A stretch of DNA of 64,000 bases. It comes from Caprimulgus europaeus. Taxonomy: Eukaryota; Chordata; Aves; Caprimulgiformes; Caprimulgidae. Position 1 is the stretch's first letter. Every line of letters starts with the position of its first letter. Shown in pieces: positions 49,419-63,000 of the stretch. Under the pieces are notes generated by a model. It had not been told where the DNA came from. It searched no databases and saw nothing but the letters and a program-made list of their open reading frames with translations. The stretch is from assembly GCA_907165065.1 (NCBI GenBank), contig OU015525.1:47541037-47605036 (forward strand), given 5' to 3'. Made by a program: the position numbers and the translations under genes.

Positions 49419-49609
49419 TTAATTTTTTTTTTTCCCCCCAAGTCGAGTCTGTTTTGCCCATGCCAGTAATTGGTAAGTGATTTCTCTCCTTCCTTATCTC
49501 CACCCATGAGCTTTTCATTATATTTTTCTCCCTCTGCCCTGTTGAAGAGGGGAGTGATAGAGAGGGCTTTGGTGGGCATCTGGCCTCTAGCCAGGGTCAA
49601 CCCACCACA

Positions 49610-52124
49610 ATGCTTTACATTGCTTTTTCATTCTTGATTTTATTTCATGATACTCTAAAGCATATACATAAATGATGGGAGAATCAGCAACAGCAACAGT
49701 AGATATGTCTCATCCCAATAAGAAAAAGTAAAACACGCTATGGGCAATTTTCTGTATTAGCTCAGTATAATTGGAATTGTGTGATTCTGTCCAGCAGTGT
49801 GCTCAGTGACCAAGATCCTGATGGACTTAAATCAATGTATTTTCACTTGGTAAGGTTATTTTGTCCATCATAATTTTGTCAAGGACAGACAAGCAAGTGG
49901 TTCACAGAGACCCACTCTTTTATAAGTATGTACTCTATTAATTGTAATAAAGTTTAAAACAACATAATAAACTAAATATCAGACTCATTAATGAATCAGC
50001 ATGCAATTGTTGCCAAATATACCATAAAATTAATTACTATTAGTTGGCAAATGGTGCAGGGTGAAATTATTTTATTTAAAGTGGGGAGAGAGCTGACAGG
50101 ATACTCTGGAAGCTGAAAGCGTTATATGTATGTCAAGAGAACAGCAGATACATTCATCTGCCACTGAAAAACCTTAGCTACTTGAAGTAAAGGATAACAC
50201 TTAATACCTGCTTCACGTTCTAGACAGAATCACTCTAAATGGAATTACCTGAAAATGGTAACAAATATATTACTGACAACTGTTTAACTGCTTATTTACT
50301 GTTTCTATAACTGTCACAGGATGCAGAAAATGAAGTAGAAATCGAGGAGTGACCAACAAAGTAATGCATCTGGTTTATTAAAGCATTGCTTGGAAGCCAG
50401 TACTAAGGACGAATATTTACCAGTAAAAATGAACATTTAGGACTGTCATGGTTATGATCCACCAATTTATTTCTTTATTTATTTATTTTAAAGCAGCCAT
50501 TTTAAACCCTCTCCTAAAGCTCCAACTTCTTGTTCATTTTTCATGCTTATGGGATTAAGAGTACATATAGTTGTAATACTGATTTTCCCTAGCTTTGTAT
50601 TATTCTACTTGAGTTTGGACAAAACTGCAACCAAAATACATGCTATTAGTCTGTCTCATAATTTTCTGTAGTGCCACCTTTAAAGTATAAAGGATAAAGC
50701 TGTTTATGTAGGGGTCTAATATGATCCTAGTTTATGAAATCAACATAACCTAATTATTTTGTGTTGGTCTAGTGAATAAAATGTGACCATCACTGAAATT
50801 TTCCATCCTTCTAATGTCTGCTCATCAGAAGAAAGCAACAAACATTATTTACTGGTTCAGGAGTCAGACAATGGCATTCTTTATGAAAAGTTCTTAAATG
50901 TAAATAATGACCATTTCCCCTATCCACCCACTCCTCCTTATTTAATGCTCTTATGCTTACTGAAGTCATAGACAAGCTCAGAGAGAGGCTAAAGGGCTAA
51001 TATACAAATGGATTTTTTTTCCCTAGTAAACAAAATACTATCGAAAGTTAACCAGCCAAAAGACATTCTTTTGAAACACCATACTTCAGTCAGCTAAAAG
51101 AGTAAACAAGTAGAGTTCATTCTGTTCTGTCACCAATTATTCTTTAAAAATGGCTTTTCATCAATGGAGAGATAAAGCCATTGTTCAGAAATGTGTATTC
51201 CGTAAGAGACTGATAGTTTTCCTAATACTCAAAAATAGAGGTGACATGTCCTTATACAAAACTGCTCCTGATTTTTCAGAAAATGGAAAGAACTCTATTG
51301 GATATCACTATGGTGTGTATCAAAGCAAAAGTGTTATTTCTAGTTTTTTCTTAAAAAGACATACTGTGGTGAACATTATGAGAGACATTTTCAAAAGAAA
51401 TAATCCCTTTTCCTTTCAGATAAATTTTTTAAATTTTTCATAGCTATATAGACCTATCTGAAAACATGTCTCCGTTTTGTGACACATGCTGTATATATAA
51501 ATCATTGAGGACAATTTCACTAAAAAGTAACTAGGAACAGTTTTCCCTTTATACTCCGGCAGATTTAATTTAACTCATCATATATACACACACATGCAAG
51601 GTGTGAGTAGGTTTCGCACACAATTACAAGCTCAGTAATTGAAATAGTCCCATCATTATTAAATCTATATCTATAATGTTATTTACTTTTGCTTGGTATC
51701 ATAGACTATGTTGAAAGGTTTGTTTTGTTTGGGTTTTTTTCTTCCCTTGAGCCTCTATCATTTCCTGCAGTCCCTTTTGCTTTGGCTATTTCATTACCCT
51801 GAACTCATAAATGTCTTCTTTAACTCTGTGACCAGAGAAATCGGTTTCCAATTGCGACATAATCCTGAATGAGAATTGTGGGCACTAGTAGGAATTACAG
51901 GTAGGCAGTAGAGTTTTCTGTGACAACAAATATTGGAATAATCTAAGTCATATTATATCAGACTAGAGAAGAAGTTATCCCAATTTTGTGTACCTGGCAT
52001 AGCCAACAGCAAATATCTAGTGAACACTGCAAAGGCACTCCTGAAGAAAATACATCAAATCTATAGCAGTCAGGGAGTCCATGTAAAAAAGTATTAATCT
52101 GGTGTACCTGTCACTGAATTTTTC
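49610..52124. other. AT-rich non-coding DNA, no gene seen
   Basis: A block at about 49975-50090 is dense in homeodomain-type ATTA/TAAT sites and CAATTG. It could be a conserved non-coding element. A (TTTA)n-like tract lies near 50466-50490. Open frames reach about 97 codons and are not recognisable. Confidence 0.4.
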
Positions 52125-52500
52125 CCTTCATGCATGTGACAGTTTCATACACCAGAGTATCTCTAATGTCCTGTGGCAGAGAATTCCAGATAGCTATACC
52201 TGAAGAAGTATCTCCTTTTATTTGTTTAGAACTTGACACACACTTGCCTCTGATGCCCCCTACATCTTGTATTAGCAGAGACAGTAAACAATCTTTCCCA
52301 TTTACCTTCTCCCTGACACTCATAACATGCTGCCATATCCGCCTTACATCATTTCTCTTCCAGGCCAGACTACTCTATTTAATCATCCTTCATACAGAAG
52401 CCATGTCATACCTTTGATCATCTTTGTTGCCCTTAGTGTAACTTTTCTTGCAATATCTCTTTTCTCATATGAAGGAATTGTTAAAAAATATCTAAGATTT
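52125..52500 (-). mobile_element. Ancient CR1/L3-type LINE relic
   Basis: In minus orientation. The frame 52111-52323 includes SSGIAIWNSLPQDIRDT, which has the WNSLP motif of CR1-clade ORF2 C-termini. To the right, the plus strand reads ATACAGAAGCCATG...CTTTGATCATCTTTGTTGCCCT, the reverse complement of a motif I associate with old CR1/L3 elements (GGGCAACAAAGATGATCAAAGG). It is far more diverged from the other CR1 copies here than they are from one another, consistent with great age. Stops and lost motifs make it non-coding. Confidence 0.65.
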
Positions 52501-53111
52501 GTGCTCGTTTTTATCCTGCAAGGTCAGAACATTTGAGCTCTGTTGTCCATTTGGAGGGATTAGATTTTTATCCCCTAGTATACCAAGACTATCATTCTTC
52601 TGTGTGATACAACAAGGCAAGTTCTCAAATCAGATGCTGCCTTAGCAAAAACTTTATCTGTCAGGGAGCAGAACAACTCCCAAGGCTGCTTTCTGAAACC
52701 CCTCGAGAGATTAGCTTGCACATGCATTACTACTTTGCTCTCTTCAACAGATTTTAATCACCTGTTTTCTTGGAGTTTCACGTTGTTAGAAGTTAATGAC
52801 CAGTGGTTGAAACTTCCCGTTATCTTAACCAAGACATTTTCATCAGGTATGTGGTTTCAGTCACAGAGTGCCATGCAATAAAGCTAAAAAAAAAAAATGA
52901 GGTGCAGAGATCTCATCTCTTCACTTAGTTAACATGTTAGTTTAATTTTTCCCTTCATAAGTACACAGAAAAGTACAAAATCAGAGTGCCACATCACAAG
53001 CAAAAAATACTGCCTCTATACTCTGCATTAGCTACCTTGGGCGGCTTCCTCAGCAAAAATCATTCAGAATTCATTTTTTGGATAAAATCATAATGTTTCC
53101 ACAAGGCTAAT
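52501..53111. other. AT-rich non-coding DNA, no gene seen
   Basis: No recognisable element. Confidence 0.45.
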
Positions 53112-53705
53112 CTACAAAGGGCTCAATTTTGTAAGAGGTACATGATGCACATACAGGCTTCCAGATACAAAAATGTTGTGCTTCAGAACACAAATTATTT
53201 TTTCAGTAAGAGCCAGAAAAGTTGAGCCATAACATCCAGCAGGATAGTCTAGATTTCCATCAATTCTTTCAAATAAACTAACTGCCGAATGAAGCAAACA
53301 CACTTGCAGTACACTATCCCACACCTTCCCCAGAGTTGGGTCTATAACTGGCTCATTTGCACAAGCTGATTCTTGTGTACCTATGACTCCATGAGCTTGT
53401 CCTGAGACAGTTACAATCCTCCACAAACAAACTGTGTAGTCACAATTCGAGAACATGTGCCCACACACAATCTGGGCCATGCTAAGTGGGCAAATAAATA
53501 ACAAGCATAACAAATGAATAATATAGTGCAAAATTCTGTGCATGATAACTACATAGAAATCTTCACAAGACAATGACATAATCATAAATAAGGGGAAAGA
53601 AGGCAAGGCCTCCAGTGACACATTACATATATTTTCTGCATTAGTATTAACACCCCCTGGAATACAAATAGATGTCTGGAGAATGTACAGTTCCAAATTT
53701 GATCA
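53112..53705 (-). other. Uncharacterised ~195-codon open reading frame
   Basis: The longest open frame in the window, read on the minus strand from just after a TGA at about 53706 to a TAG at 53112. There is no ATG at the start; the first in-frame ATG codes for the Met in PLFMIMSLSC, some 37 codons in. A hydrophobic stretch (ILHYIIHLLCLLFICPL) could span a membrane. The following half (GHMFSNCDYTVCLWRIVTV...GKVWDSVLQVCLLHSAVSLFERID) is rich in Cys and has no domain I can name with confidence. It could be a chance frame, a pseudogene fragment or an unrecognised exon. An AG before CATGGCCCAG near 53481 is a conceivable splice acceptor. Confidence 0.18.
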
Positions 53706-53994
53706 GAATAAAAAACACCGGGTAAGAATCTTCCTTTGAGAAGTAGTTTAAAGATAAATATGATTCTATATCTGAGTGATTTTTTATATCCAGACTGTTT
53801 CTTTCTATTTCACTGCAGTTTTGCTATTACTTCTTTTGCATGAGGAAGGAGCCAGCAACAGTAACATTCAGAACAGCCCTAGAAATGTTGACATGGAACC
53901 TTTAGTGTGATTGTGGTACTGAGCTAATTGTGCACAGTAGAACAAGACAAGACTAAATATTTTTAATATTTTCTTACTTTGGATATATTTTAAA

Positions 53995-53997
<3 letters not shown>
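53706..53997. other. AT-rich non-coding DNA
   Basis: Nothing recognised. Confidence 0.45.

Positions 53998-54028
<31 letters not shown>
53998..54028. repeat. (TAA)10 trinucleotide microsatellite
   Basis: Ten perfect TAA units plus one base. The antisense poly-tyrosine frame across it is an artefact. Confidence 0.97.
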
Positions 54029-54029
<1 letters not shown>

Positions 54030-57000
54030 CATTAAAATAATATAATGCAATATTTCATTACTTGAATTGCAAACAAATACATTAATGCATAGTTATTTTA
54101 CTTTCTGTATAACATGCGTTTGGTGTAAACTTAAATATGCTAAATGGAGATTTCAAGGAAACTTAAATTCAACGTTAATGCCAGTCTTTGCATGCAGTTT
54201 GTACTGTTCGTCCATTTTTCTCACTTTCCTGTTGACAATTAGTGACATATCTTAGGTATTTTAATGTTACATGCATATGAATGGTGGTGAGGACTGAAAG
54301 ACTTACAAACCATAAATGTAATATATATTACTTTATATTAAAAATTAATATGGTATTTTATGACAGCAGCTTTCTCTTACAATAAGCTTAAAATTATAGC
54401 AATACACAAGACATTTCAGATCAGATGAGGAGCATGGGTCAGCAGGTGAGGTATAAAAGAATGAAATACTTAAAATTTTCAAATCTAAATGAAAAATGTT
54501 TCTTTCCATTTCCATTCCTTTTACTTCTCTCACTCTTAGAAATATAAATTAAGATAGCCATTTTTCCTTGTGATGGAATTTTTATTTTTAGGGCTTAAAA
54601 AATTTGAAATATTTAACTACTAAGAAAATGTGGGGCCCTTTAAGTACAGAGAAAAATGGTCTCACTAAAATAGCTTCTTTACAGTGAAAAAGTTCTGGGA
54701 GACAAACTTTGGTTAGAAGTCCTGATTATGGTCTTGTTTATGTTGCTTTATGGGTGTAGTCCTAGAATTTTCCTAGAATTTAAAGTTGCACTTTAAGTTG
54801 GACTGCAGATGTACATTGATGAATCAAGAAGACAGCAGACACTTTCTTTATTAAAAAAAAAAAAGTGATTTGCAGAAGAAACATTCTGTCATTTATAATT
54901 TTATTTCTTATTTGAATGGTTTTGCAAAGCTGGTGTCTTGAAACTCAAATCCAGAGTTTATTATACAGTAAAATGAAACTTCTCCAGTGGTGGTTGTATA
55001 TCTAAGAAATCTGCTTATACTCTCAGCATATTCGCTGTTCTTCTCTGTTAGACTGCCCATCTTATCAGATCTGAACTCATCTCCCAGTAGACTTCATTGC
55101 TCCTTCTTTCTGATCTTAATTTTGATTTGGAGAAGTGGCATGAAGCATATGCTTCCCAGCTGGATCTTCTGTGGTGGAAATTTTATCTGTTCATTGCATT
55201 TGGTTCCAAGGGACATTAAGGTCCTCTGAAGGAAAGGATCATAATGAGAAACTATCTGACTTTCCTTTTTTAATTTTTCAGCAGCAGAATCAGAATATTA
55301 CTTACTTAACAAGCTTCACAAGTGTCATGTCAAAACTATTTTTTTCTTTTTCTGGATCTTTGCCAGAGAAAAAAGTCACAGATTCATAAAAAATATTATT
55401 TTCAGAATATAGGACAAAGGAATGCTTCAGCTTAAATACATATTTCCTGCTATAGGAAAAAAAAAATAAAAATAAAAGCTTCTCTGTGATAAAAATGAAC
55501 ACGTTCTTGAAAGTCATATGAAAAGAAAATGTTTGCATTGTATGACACCAGAGAAAAATAACAGGGATCAGTAATTTAAGTTAGCTTTACATATATATAA
55601 TACATATGGAGAAATAGTAAGAGATAAGGCAATAAGCCTTCTATTAGAAGTTTACTTCTCTTCATTCATTTTGTTTGTGGGAAGTTGTAGACAAAAATTT
55701 TACATGATTTTCTTATTACTGCTAACCTCATAAAATCAATAAAAAACTAACATAATAATAAATGTGAATTGTGTCTTGCAAAGTTAGCAGGGCTAACAGA
55801 TGCAATATTACTTCATAAAAAATTATTAGTTCATAAATAAATTGTTAACTCTTCCTTTTATTCCACAAGACTGATTAGATTATATATTCTGAGCTAGTAT
55901 CAGTGCTACTAGTACATTATTTTTTTTAACATTTAGAGAAAACTCTCAGTTAAAACAAACAAACAAACAAAAGCCCAACAACCAACCATGTTTAGATTTT
56001 TAAGGAAAAAATGATATTTTGTTTCTCCAATTGATCTTAACTATAACTCTACTACACTTCTAACCAGTTGGAGGTCCTGAGTGTGTAGGGGGACTGAAGT
56101 CAGGGGACTAAGTCCATTCTTTAGCTTCAATATCTCTATGAGTCATTTCAGAGATTAGCTTTGTTGTACTGTGAAGATCAGGGTCCATGAAGGTTGAACA
56201 GGTACTTTGGAAAGCATGCTCTCCTCTATGACAGTTCCCAGAAGCTAGACATCTTTCTCCATACACCCCAGGGAGACGATCTGCAGGCAGCCTGAAAGCT
56301 GCCAACACATTGGTTGGTTTTTTATGTGGTTGTAGCCCAATAATGGGGAAAACAAACAAACAAACAAGCAAACAAAACCCCAACAAACAAACAAAACAGA
56401 AAAACAGCAAAGTCCAGGAAATTATATAACCAGTCCAGGCAGAGGTTGAAGGTATTAATATTTCACAAGATTCTCAAATATTCAGTTTAAATTATTTAAT
56501 GAGATGTGCAGTAAGACATCAAATACCATAGGATTCACAGTCCATTTTGTAAATTCTGATGTTTAGCCATAAATAATAACCAGTACCTGGCTCTTGAATC
56601 AAAGAATATCAGTGGTTTCTCAAAGCACTGTGTTACTCAATGAGAGATGAAAAATTAAGTCCTGATGTAGGAATTAGGATGCCGTAGTTATGCAGATGTT
56701 AAAAGAATCTTAAGTTAAATGTATTCTGAGGGACTGATGCTGCATTTCTGCATTAGATATTTAACTATATAATAGAAAACAGCAACATAATATATTTAAG
56801 AGGTTCATGAGTTGATGAAAGGCTTTCTATATTTAAGATTTAACTTGAATCCAAACAATCACTGTTCCTGTGGCACAGAAACTTTGTATTACTGAGGGGA
56901 AGGACATGCCTAATGCCATTTTTAGGAATTCTGGATGGCTGAATAGATTTGGATAAAACAAAATGGTCACTCACACCACTTCCAAGTTAAACCTTAGTCT

Positions 57001-60000
57001 AAAATGCCAGTCGATTAGAAACACTGACATTCCTTCAACTTTCCATCATATTTTTATTAATTTCTTTCCTAGATTTTGATAAAAATTGGATATACTTAAT
57101 CTTATTCAGACAGTTCTGTAAAGATGCTTTTTAAACTTTTTTATGGGATATATCTCTGAGAAATGCTCTTCTAGTCCTTCTGGGAATTTCATTCCTCCCC
57201 TTTGACCTCTTTTAAAGCCAAAGTCAACTCCTTGGAAAACACAAAAGGTATTTTAACATGGACTCAAAGGCATTATGAAGGCTCTTTTTTTAAAGGCCTT
57301 TTTCTGTATTTACTCTTATGAAATAGATATCCAACATTATAGGAATCTATAGCCTCCTAATACTACAGTGTGGGAAGTCACTTGGACCTTAAAAGAAAAT
57401 ATAATGAAAGAGATGAATTCCACATTAAGTATCTAATATGGGTGGTCTGTATGACAAATGGGTCCCAGGTAATACTCATAGAAATGTTAAACTAGTGGAT
57501 TATATCTCCTAAGATTAATTTAAATTAGATGTCTAAATTAATCAGAGCTGAAGAGTGAGTATATTCCCCATCAACTAGCTGTGGCTAGTATCCCATTAAG
57601 ATACAATGGGATAATTTGTCTACTCAGAGCTGTGAAGACTAGCTCAGTTACTTTTGTTTGTAACTTAAAATTAAAAAAAACATAGGATTGAAACTAATTT
57701 TGTGGTAGAAGGTTTATAGCTGTTTTATTATAAATTCTTGACTTAAAGGACTGCAGAAGAAGAGAATAAAATGGAAATACTAATTATGAACTCTCTCCTC
57801 CATGCACATGTGCATATCCATGTGGATATCTTTAACTGTACTCCAAAGCCAGAAAAATAATCTCTTACAGCAAAATTCTAAAAAGAAGGCAGTTTAATGA
57901 AAAGAAGTGTTTGCCCATCCAAATACAGATTCACTACTCTAATAATAAGTAAATTTTATTCCTCAAGTGCCATATAGGTGGAAATATTGTTATGTAGTGT
58001 ACTGGCCTTTTATGTTACATTATTGAACACTATTTCTTATTTCTTTAGTGCACCATCTGTTCATAACACTTTCTATAATTGGCTCCCATGGACAATATTA
58101 GTGTATAGCAGAAAGTAAAGTTTGCTGCTAATTCCCAAGGACACTGTTTTAAACAGTAATCTGATATACAGATAACAAAGGGTCAATATTTAGCAATTGG
58201 GAATAAGGTAGTGTATGTGGCTGGATACTCTGTGCAGAAACTGATTTTCTCTAATGTGACATCTAAATTAGACCATGTGTACTGGAAAAGAGCCAAAATC
58301 TAAATCAAATTGCAAGATGTTGATGTTTGTCAGAAATTGTGATTCAGTGTTACGAACCTAGTAAAAAACAGATCAAAATTTAAATTTTTAGACATAAAAA
58401 TTCAGTTATTCCTTGACAACTGAACAGAATAGGAAAACTTTTAATTGAAGGAAAAGATTGGATCATATAAACCATGTCCACAGAAAATCACTATTACTTA
58501 CAAACAATAAAAAAAAATCAAGTATTATAATCTACCATGGTTTGTTTTTTTGTTTGGTTGGTTTCTATTGTGTTAACACAGGATTTTGGTTTTCGCTTCA
58601 TCAGTTGTTCTAATTTTTAGAGACTGGAGATTTTATATAGTTCAATGGTATCCAACGAGACAGGAAAACAAGTAAACCCGTCATATGGTTTCAATCGTAT
58701 TATCTGAACACTGAATGTTTCATTTTGCTTGACTTACATCCTATAAACTGAACAAAAATAGCACAATGCTTATCCGTGGAGTGTGCTGTTGCCGAGTTAA
58801 TTGTCATTATAAAATAGGTGGCCTGGTTTGTAAGAAACAACAAAAATGACAATTTAAATACACATGCAACTGTTAGTTTTTAACCAGATGACATTATCCT
58901 GCAGAAAAGTAAGTTAATTTGTATGCTTCTAAAGCAGCACAGATCATTAAATATATCCAACCATTCATTCTATAAAATATTGGTTTAAGATCTCCAGAAA
59001 GACTAACTTCCAGGATTCCTTCAAGTTCCGAAATGACTAACCAAATCAGTCTCACAAACAATGAAATATTCTACTACAGTGATCTATCTTTCCCAAGAAA
59101 GGACAGCTTTTTTTCTGGGTTTGTCCAAGACTGTAGGAAGAATTCTCATAAAATCTAGTCGCCACCAACCTCATCTACTTTTTTGTGTTCAAAATGCCTT
59201 TTGTGACCTAGTCTTTAATAATGAAAACATATAATACTTCTTACATACAAAAGAAATAAAACATGCACACTCAAGAGAGGATGAAGGAAATAGGCATGTG
59301 TTCCAGCTAGAAGTCATTGCTTAACACATTACTCAGATACCACAGTAGAAAAAACATTAACAGAAGCATGATAGAGGTGTCTGTACTAACTCAACAGTTG
59401 AAGGATAGATTTCATCCTAAAACATCACAAATATCAGTTTTGTAAATTTCTCAGGCTTCAAATTAGGCATGAAACTCTTCAAAGGAAAATTCATATTATC
59501 TATGATGCCCCTCAAATCAAGTTTCATTATTTCTCTGAGGTTTCAGGCCAACCAGAATAACATTTAAATGACAAGGAAAATATACACACATGCAAAGAGA
59601 ACTCAGAATGCTATTATTAGAGAAAGTGCTGAGAGACTGAATGAACTTTCAATATAGGTGATGCTTTTAAGTAGTATAAACATATTTAAGAAAAAAAAAA
59701 TGAAGTTGAGGAGACTAATAAGTTAAAGACATTAATCAAGTCTGGGATTCTATGTAGCCAGCTGTGTTCTTCAAAAATAAATATTACTTTTATCAATGTT
59801 ACTGTTATGTTTTTTTCTTTAATGTGTCAAGAGACCAGCTTCATACGATCAGTTTCTAAGACAAAAGTATTTCTATCATGATGTAGGACAGAATGATTTA
59901 CTGAAGAGCTACAAATATGCATAAACTTAATGGCAACATGAGAAGAAAAGGGAATAAAACTTCAAAGCCTTCCTCTACACACGTACACAAATGTGTATTT

Positions 60001-63000
60001 ATGGGTCTGTGAGTATGTGTGTGTGTGTACATATAAAGCATATATTAAACAGTCCTTCATGACAATAATAATAATGTCTATCCCACCAGAATGAGGAGCA
60101 TGATTTTTCAATAGATTCATGTGTGTTTGAGCAACTTTCAAGTTTAACAAAGAATAAGTTCCATCTGAAGCTTTCCTGCCATTAAAGCATATATCCTGTC
60201 ATCTTGGTTGGTTGTCCTACATCTAATAATGCCCAGCTTCCTGCTGCATCTTTACTTCTGTCAGAAAATGATTAGGACTTTCCTCTTTTATTTGGCCAAG
60301 CCTGTTTTTACAAAACTCTAAACCTAATCAACTGTCAGACACCTTCCACTGTAAAATTTAGTTGAAACTAAGCCACTGACAGTAAAGATTTAGATGTGAT
60401 CATTGTGCAGTTTTATTTCTGTAGGAGTTGAGATTGAAAAATAAGAAATCTTCTAAAGATGTGATGGGTTTACAGAGGGAGCTCTTCAGATAGATAAAAA
60501 CCTCCAGAGAATAATCCATGTTCGTGCTCTCCACTCACACACAGATTTTTATTTGTGGACCTCTTATCAGCACAGGGGAAGGGTTTGCATATATGTGTAT
60601 ATAAATGTATATGTCTATGACTACAGATATATAAACATACAGAGACACATGCATAAGAAGCAATATAAGTTAGAAGCACAGGACCAGCTGGAAGGGCATA
60701 CAGCTATTGGGCAAACACTGGTAGACACATTTTTATAAGATTTTGTGCAAAAAAAAAAACCACATTAAATGAAATCTTGATTCTGGTAGTAGGAACAACT
60801 GCTTTAAGAATAGCAGGATTCCACCTTTGAGTTTGATACCTACGTAGACTCTCTTTCTATATTTTTTCTAGTAGATGCACAAGCACAAAACCATACAAAT
60901 CTGAAGAGTTTTTGCTTTATATGAGAGCTGTTGAACAGCAACAGCAGTTTGGAATTTCACTGGCTTTGTGAAGTACTGCAAATATTTAACCCATATTCTG
61001 CTTTTTTGAAATGTAATACAGTACAAAATCCTTTGCATTTTGAGTGGATTGTTTTTAGAACTGTTGTTAATTCCCTCACTGAAATAATGCAATTGATATT
61101 ACAGGTGACAGAAGTATACAAAACTATGACAGATGTAACACAGCAGGAAGATTAGTGGCTAATTCTGTGCAATGATTAGGTGATCGAAGCAAGTGGACAT
61201 CACTTCTTTTAAACATTAGTAATTAGATCAGAGGAATCTTTGCCTCAGGAGATTTTAAGTACTAGGTTTATAAAGACATTGACAAATCAAAAGCTCCTTA
61301 GGGGTAAAAAATGTTGCTGAAAAGCCTACTAAATATGAAGAAGGAGATAACATTTCCAGTGGTAGAAACCCCACCTTGGAAGAAGCTGGGTGCCATCCCA
61401 AGAAGTTCCAGCATGTATTGAGCTGAATACATGCACTTCCCTTAGTCAATAGACCTGCTAGATTCACAACACTGGGTTTGATTAATCCTTGCTTCAACAC
61501 AGAACAGACGTTATTCTATTCTTTTTTTGTACATTCTGACTGAGGCTTGACAAGTCAAGATCATTTGTATTATATTTCATTATTTTATTCATTAGATAAC
61601 CAGTTATAAGATAGAGTTTGACTTCTGTCAAATGGAAAATAGGGAGTTTTCTTTAAATTTATGTTTATTAAGACTCTTCAAGCCATTTCTCTTTGCACAA
61701 TTAAAAGAAATGTCGTCTGAAAATGGGAGTATTTTGTCATTACAGCTAATATTTGTGCTACATTTTCATAATAAAACTTGGCAAAAATTGAGTTTGCATC
61801 GTTTTCCCTAAGCAGTTTTCTGTGTCACATTTGATAAAAAGTACTATACAGAAGTTTTGTCTACATTAGTGGGAAAGAATGTTAAGATAATCTGTTTATT
61901 GAAGCCAACATATAACACTGAAATGTATTTTAAAGGATAGGAAGGAAAGAACATAATTCTTTTTTCTTCCAACATTCATTTTTCATGTGTAATAGATTCT
62001 GGAATTGCTTAATCTCCTGACAAAAACACTGTAAATTATAATACTCTTCTAATAATCACAGGGTATTTCTTTCACTCTCAGGACATTACCACTCTAGTGG
62101 GAACTATGGTCACACTTTAAGAGGATTTGATTCAGTATTAGGACAGCAATTGTGTGTTAATTAAATACAAATTAATTATTTAAAATACATGTGTTGAGTT
62201 TTAATGCATTTGCATTAGGTACATAATATGTAGATCTTGATTATAATGTTTTGAATGATAGATTGCAGGTGCTGGTATAGCAGAAAATGTTCAAGTGAGT
62301 GATGCTGAAAAGTGAATAAAGCAATCACTTGATGTTCAAGGGCACCATGGCAGAAGTGGCTAAATGGATGTTCCCTGTTAAGTCACATTTATCATTTATT
62401 CTGATGCTTAACACAGTCATTTTAAGTCTTTACTAAGTCTAAGGGCTTAGTTTGCTTTGGTTTTCCACTATATGAGAAAGCGACCATACCTTCCTTTCTA
62501 AAGGAAGAAAAAGATTTGAAGAAAAGGTGTAATTTCTTTCTTCTCACACCCTGGAGATTACAGACACTGGGGTAAAGAAAAGTTTCTGATAGGTAGGTTT
62601 ATGCTATATCCTGTATTAAATAGCTCTAGGAAGGACAAGTAAAGCTTTTTTTTTCCCTTTTTTTAAACACCAAGTCAAGCACCCTTTATAAAGTCTAATC
62701 CATACCCATCTGATTAGAGACTGGATGACAGTTTAGGATTCACTAAAAGATATAGCCAGTTTATGGCAATCAACAAGGTTTTTGTTGGTATTTAATTTAC
62801 CAGAGGTTACACTGGGAAAGAAAAATTCATCAGGCATGGCCTCTGTGTTAAGGTGTGAGCTACAGACCAGACTTGAAACATTTCACGCTTTCATCACTTT
62901 GCAGAACTCCATGATTTTTGGGTGGTGTGTTAGCTGAGTCAGCATGCTTTGTGTGTAGATGTGATACTTTTACCAAGAAGAATAGATAAACCAAGAGATT

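Larger units (their letters stand above)
48677..49609 (+). mobile_element. Solo LTR, avian ERVL-like, with internal 45-bp tandem repeats
   Basis: Begins near TGTCTATTGGGTTTGCGTGG and ends GGGTCAACCCACCACA (about 930 bp). The ends form a short imperfect terminal inverted repeat. Contents in order: an 11-G run at 48710-48720; three CCAAT boxes, two inside an 18-bp duplication; a TATA-like stretch near 48878; three 45-bp units from 49071; AATAAA at 49413-49418 before a T run; and a U5 that matches the two neighbouring LTR ends in layout. I could not find a clean target-site duplication, so one edge may be altered. No internal genes adjoin it. The long antisense frame at 48725-49138 is spurious. 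Confidence 0.85.

Noticed and set aside
53868..54050. 60-codon minus-strand frame with poly-tyrosine
   Set aside because: It is a translation of the (TAA)10 microsatellite.
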